NCBI GenBank assembly: GCA_944800085.1
Contig: CALYLO010000001.1
Span: forward strand, 1,451,001 to 1,515,000
Reading direction: 5' to 3'
DNA length: 64,000 nt
Origin: Paenibacillus melissococcoides
GTDB lineage: Bacteria; Bacillota; Bacilli; Paenibacillales; Paenibacillaceae
Below are positions 62,422 through 64,000 of this stretch, piece by piece. The position numbers and the translations under genes were made by a program. The notes beneath the pieces are model-generated. The model was not told the DNA's origin. It made no database searches and saw only the letters and a list, made by a program, of their open reading frames with translations. Position 1 is the first letter of the stretch. Every line of letters begins with the position of its first letter.

Positions 62422-63663
62422 CTACAGCGAGATGAGATCCCGGGACAGCTTGTTCAATCGCTCACCGCCGGTGTCCGTAACCAGCACCATATCCTCGATC
62501 ATGATGGAGCCAATGCCGTAGCCGTAGTACGGCGTCTCCAGGCAGATGACCATGCCCGGAACGAAGACGGCTTCCTCTGCCGGGCTCAGGAACGGGGCCT
62601 CCTCGGCCGCCAGGCTCAGGCCTGCGCTGTGGCCCAGATGGCCCCGGTTGTAATTCGGCAGGCCGGAGCGGCGGATGACCTGCATCGCCTCGTCAAATGC
62701 GCGGCTCATCGGCAGACCCGGCCCGATCAGCTCCAGCAGCCGGTCATGTCCGGCCCGCAGCGCGCCGTAGATGCGCTTCACCGTATCCGAAGGCGAGCCG
62801 AGCACGAAGGTGCGGGCCATGTCCGAACCGTAGCCGGCCACATCGACGCCGACGTCGAATTTGATCACGTCGCCGGGCTCTGCCGGACGCGTGTCGAATA
62901 GATGCGCGGGTGCGAACTTCGCCCCGACGGAAATCATATGGAAGCGGGAAGGCGCTCCATCCGCACGGGTCAGCAAGGCAAGCCGGAACGCGTCGGCAAT
63001 GTCGGCCGCCGAGCTGCCGGCCCGGATTCCCTTTATCGCTTCGGCGATGCCGATTTCGGCGTAAGCGCAGCTTTGGCGAAGCTGCTCGACTTCCCAAGGC
63101 GTCTTGCGCGCACGCAGCTCGGTCAGCAGCCCGCCGGCCTCCGTCAGCTCCAGCGCAGGCACAGCTTGGCGCAGCGCATTCACGGCAGCATATCGCATCG
63201 CGCTCAGCTCGACAGCCACCTTGCCGCCGCGAATCCCGTATTCCGCCAGCACCTCCCGGAGCAGTCCGAACATTTCCTCGACTTGATGGTTGACGGGCCG
63301 CCGTCCTTCGTACCGATCGCCGCGCAGTCCGAGCGGATCGTCGACGTCAACCCAGGTCGGGTACGTTCGCAGCTCGCATTGGGGCAGATCGTCCGGTACG
63401 CCCGCGGCCTCGAACTCATTCATGATAATTACCGTGCGGCGGGACGGATCGCGGAATATCACCGCCAGCGCGACTTCATTCATGCGCAACGTATACATGA
63501 ACGTGCTCGGATGACCGGACAAGTAGTAGAAATTTTCGCAGCTCGATGCCACGATCGCTTCTACGTTCTCCCGCTCCATTATCGCCCGCGCCCGTTCCGT
63601 GACATCTTGCAAATGCTCTGCTTTGCCGTAAACCACATTGTCAACTCCTTCGAAGCCGCTCAT
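62422..63663 (-). CDS. M24-family Xaa-Pro peptidase / creatinase-like
   Basis: 413 residues. An N-terminal creatinase-type domain ([20 protein letters not shown]) is followed by the pita-bread domain: [32 protein letters not shown] with two metal-binding Asp, [19 protein letters not shown] (His), [20 protein letters not shown] (Glu). The metal ligands appear complete. Its start overlaps the stop of the upstream ABC ATPase gene (ATGA at 63660-63663). Coupling to an amino-acid transporter suggests it processes imported dipeptides or amino-acid derivatives. Confidence 0.87.
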   Translation of the reverse strand: MSGFEGVDNVVYGKAEHLQDVTERARAIMERENVEAIVASSCENFYYLSGHPSTFMYTLRMNEVALAVIFRDPSRRTVIIMNEFEAAGVPDDLPQCELRTYPTWVDVDDPLGLRGDRYEGRRPVNHQVEEMFGLLREVLAEYGIRGGKVAVELSAMRYAAVNALRQAVPALELTEAGGLLTELRARKTPWEVEQLRQSCAYAEIGIAEAIKGIRAGSSAADIADAFRLALLTRADGAPSRFHMISVGAKFAPAHLFDTRPAEPGDVIKFDVGVDVAGYGSDMARTFVLGSPSDTVKRIYGALRAGHDRLLELIGPGLPMSRAFDEAMQVIRRSGLPNYNRGHLGHSAGLSLAAEEAPFLSPAEEAVFVPGMVICLETPYYGYGIGSIMIEDMVLVTDTGGERLNKLSRDLISL

Positions 63664-64000
63664 GCTTCCGGCTCACTGCCAAGCTGCCGCAAAAACTTGC
63701 GGGCCCGCTCCGTCTCCGGCTGTGTAAAAAATTGCTCTGGCGAGCCTTCCTCCTGGATTTTCCCGTCGCTCATAAAAATAACCCGATTCGCCACTTCCCG
63801 CGCGAATCTCATCTCGTGGGTGACGACGATCATCGTCATCCCTTCCGTGGCAAGCTGCTTCATCACCGCCAGCACCTCTCCCGTCAACTCGGGATCGAGC
63901 GCCGAGGTCGGCTCGTCGAACAGCATGATCTGCGGCTGCATGGCAAGAGCGCGGGCAATGGCTACCCGCTGCTGCTGGCCGCCGGACAGCCGGGAAGGAT
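63660..64000 (-). CDS. Polar amino-acid ABC transporter ATPase, C-terminal part
   Basis: The visible end of the gene, running off the right edge, reads [20 protein letters not shown] (signature), [20 protein letters not shown] (Walker B), [20 protein letters not shown] (switch His) and [16 protein letters not shown]. These are typical of the GlnQ/HisP/TcyN family. Permease and binding-protein genes would lie beyond the window. Confidence 0.88.
   Translation of the reverse strand, partial: PSRLSGGQQQRVAIARALAMQPQIMLFDEPTSALDPELTGEVLAVMKQLATEGMTMIVVTHEMRFAREVANRVIFMSDGKIQEEGSPEQFFTQPETERARKFLRQLGSEPEA

Noticed and set aside
62275..62901. Plus-strand frame over the start of the M24 peptidase region
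   Set aside because: It combines the dispersed repeat with an antisense reading of the M24 gene. No domain or ribosome-binding site supports it.
1..64000. CRISPR arrays, rRNA or tRNA genes
   Set aside because: No regularly spaced direct repeats of 25-40 bases and no recognisable tRNA or rRNA segments were seen on reading both strands. The repeats present are palindromic or dispersed.

Overview
The window looks like a chromosomal accessory region of a Paenibacillus-like Firmicute. The reasons are strong Gram-positive Shine-Dalgarno sites, YesM/YesN two-component genes beside a lipoprotein/permease sugar ABC system, a VanW protein, paired SMR pumps, Zur boxes of the Bacillus type, LytTR regulators and many insertion sequences. 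GC content and state of preservation vary sharply. The propionate, metal-uptake and sulfide operons are GC-rich and intact, while large stretches between them are AT-richer wreckage of truncated or frameshifted genes.

Layout. 1-1.3 kb: the edge of an IS4-type element and a complete IS5/IS427-type element. 1.3-4.2 kb: a caspase-like remnant, a PD-(D/E)XK nuclease-like remnant, an attC-like palindrome and an AraC/GyrI regulator. 4.3-16.1 kb: a locus built around a 62-residue leaderless Cys-rich peptide that resembles the defensin-like bacteriocin laterosporulin. It has two thioredoxin-fold proteins, a small unknown protein, an ABC exporter and a cysteine desulfurase-like enzyme, with a divergent LytTR response regulator/AgrC-type kinase pair. 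Two near-identical 1624-bp insertion sequences cut the kinase gene and the second thioredoxin-like gene. Removing each one restores the reading frame exactly. An IS110-type element sits between the two divergent units. 16.1-23.7 kb: mostly broken genes (GNAT, FtsX permease, G1 peptidase, P-loop NTPase, LeuC/aconitase-like), interrupted by intact DJ-1, LytTR-DUF3021 and lipase-like genes.

23.9-27.3 kb: prpB-prpC-prpD, the methylcitrate pathway for propionyl-CoA. 27.4-36.4 kb: a sugar-sensing and uptake locus (YesM, YesN, binding protein, two permeases, debranching-type glycosidase) in which four of six genes carry frameshifts or truncation. 38.5-43.4 kb: two Zur boxes, then a FecCD-type permease, ATPase, rubredoxin-methyltransferase fusion, FecB-type lipoprotein and a thioredoxin-like [2Fe-2S] protein. 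This is probably a zinc-starvation operon for a metal complex or corrinoid. 43.5-50.1 kb: a dispersed repeat, two pseudogenes, a TetR-controlled SMR pair with matching operators, a secreted protein, VanW and a second TetR. 50.2-57 kb: an ABC-2 exporter operon, a DesK/LiaS-type two-component system and an EmrB-type exporter. 57.2-60 kb: sulfide:quinone reductase with a persulfide dioxygenase-rhodanese. 60.2-64 kb: a secreted protein, a GumN protein, the second copy of the dispersed repeat, an M24 peptidase and the end of a polar amino-acid ABC ATPase.

The strongest candidates for undescribed biology are the bacteriocin locus, the Zur-linked rubredoxin-methyltransferase operon, and the two-copy dispersed repeat that carries a conserved 49-codon frame. 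No rRNA, tRNA or CRISPR array was seen. All family assignments come from reading motifs by eye, without database searches.
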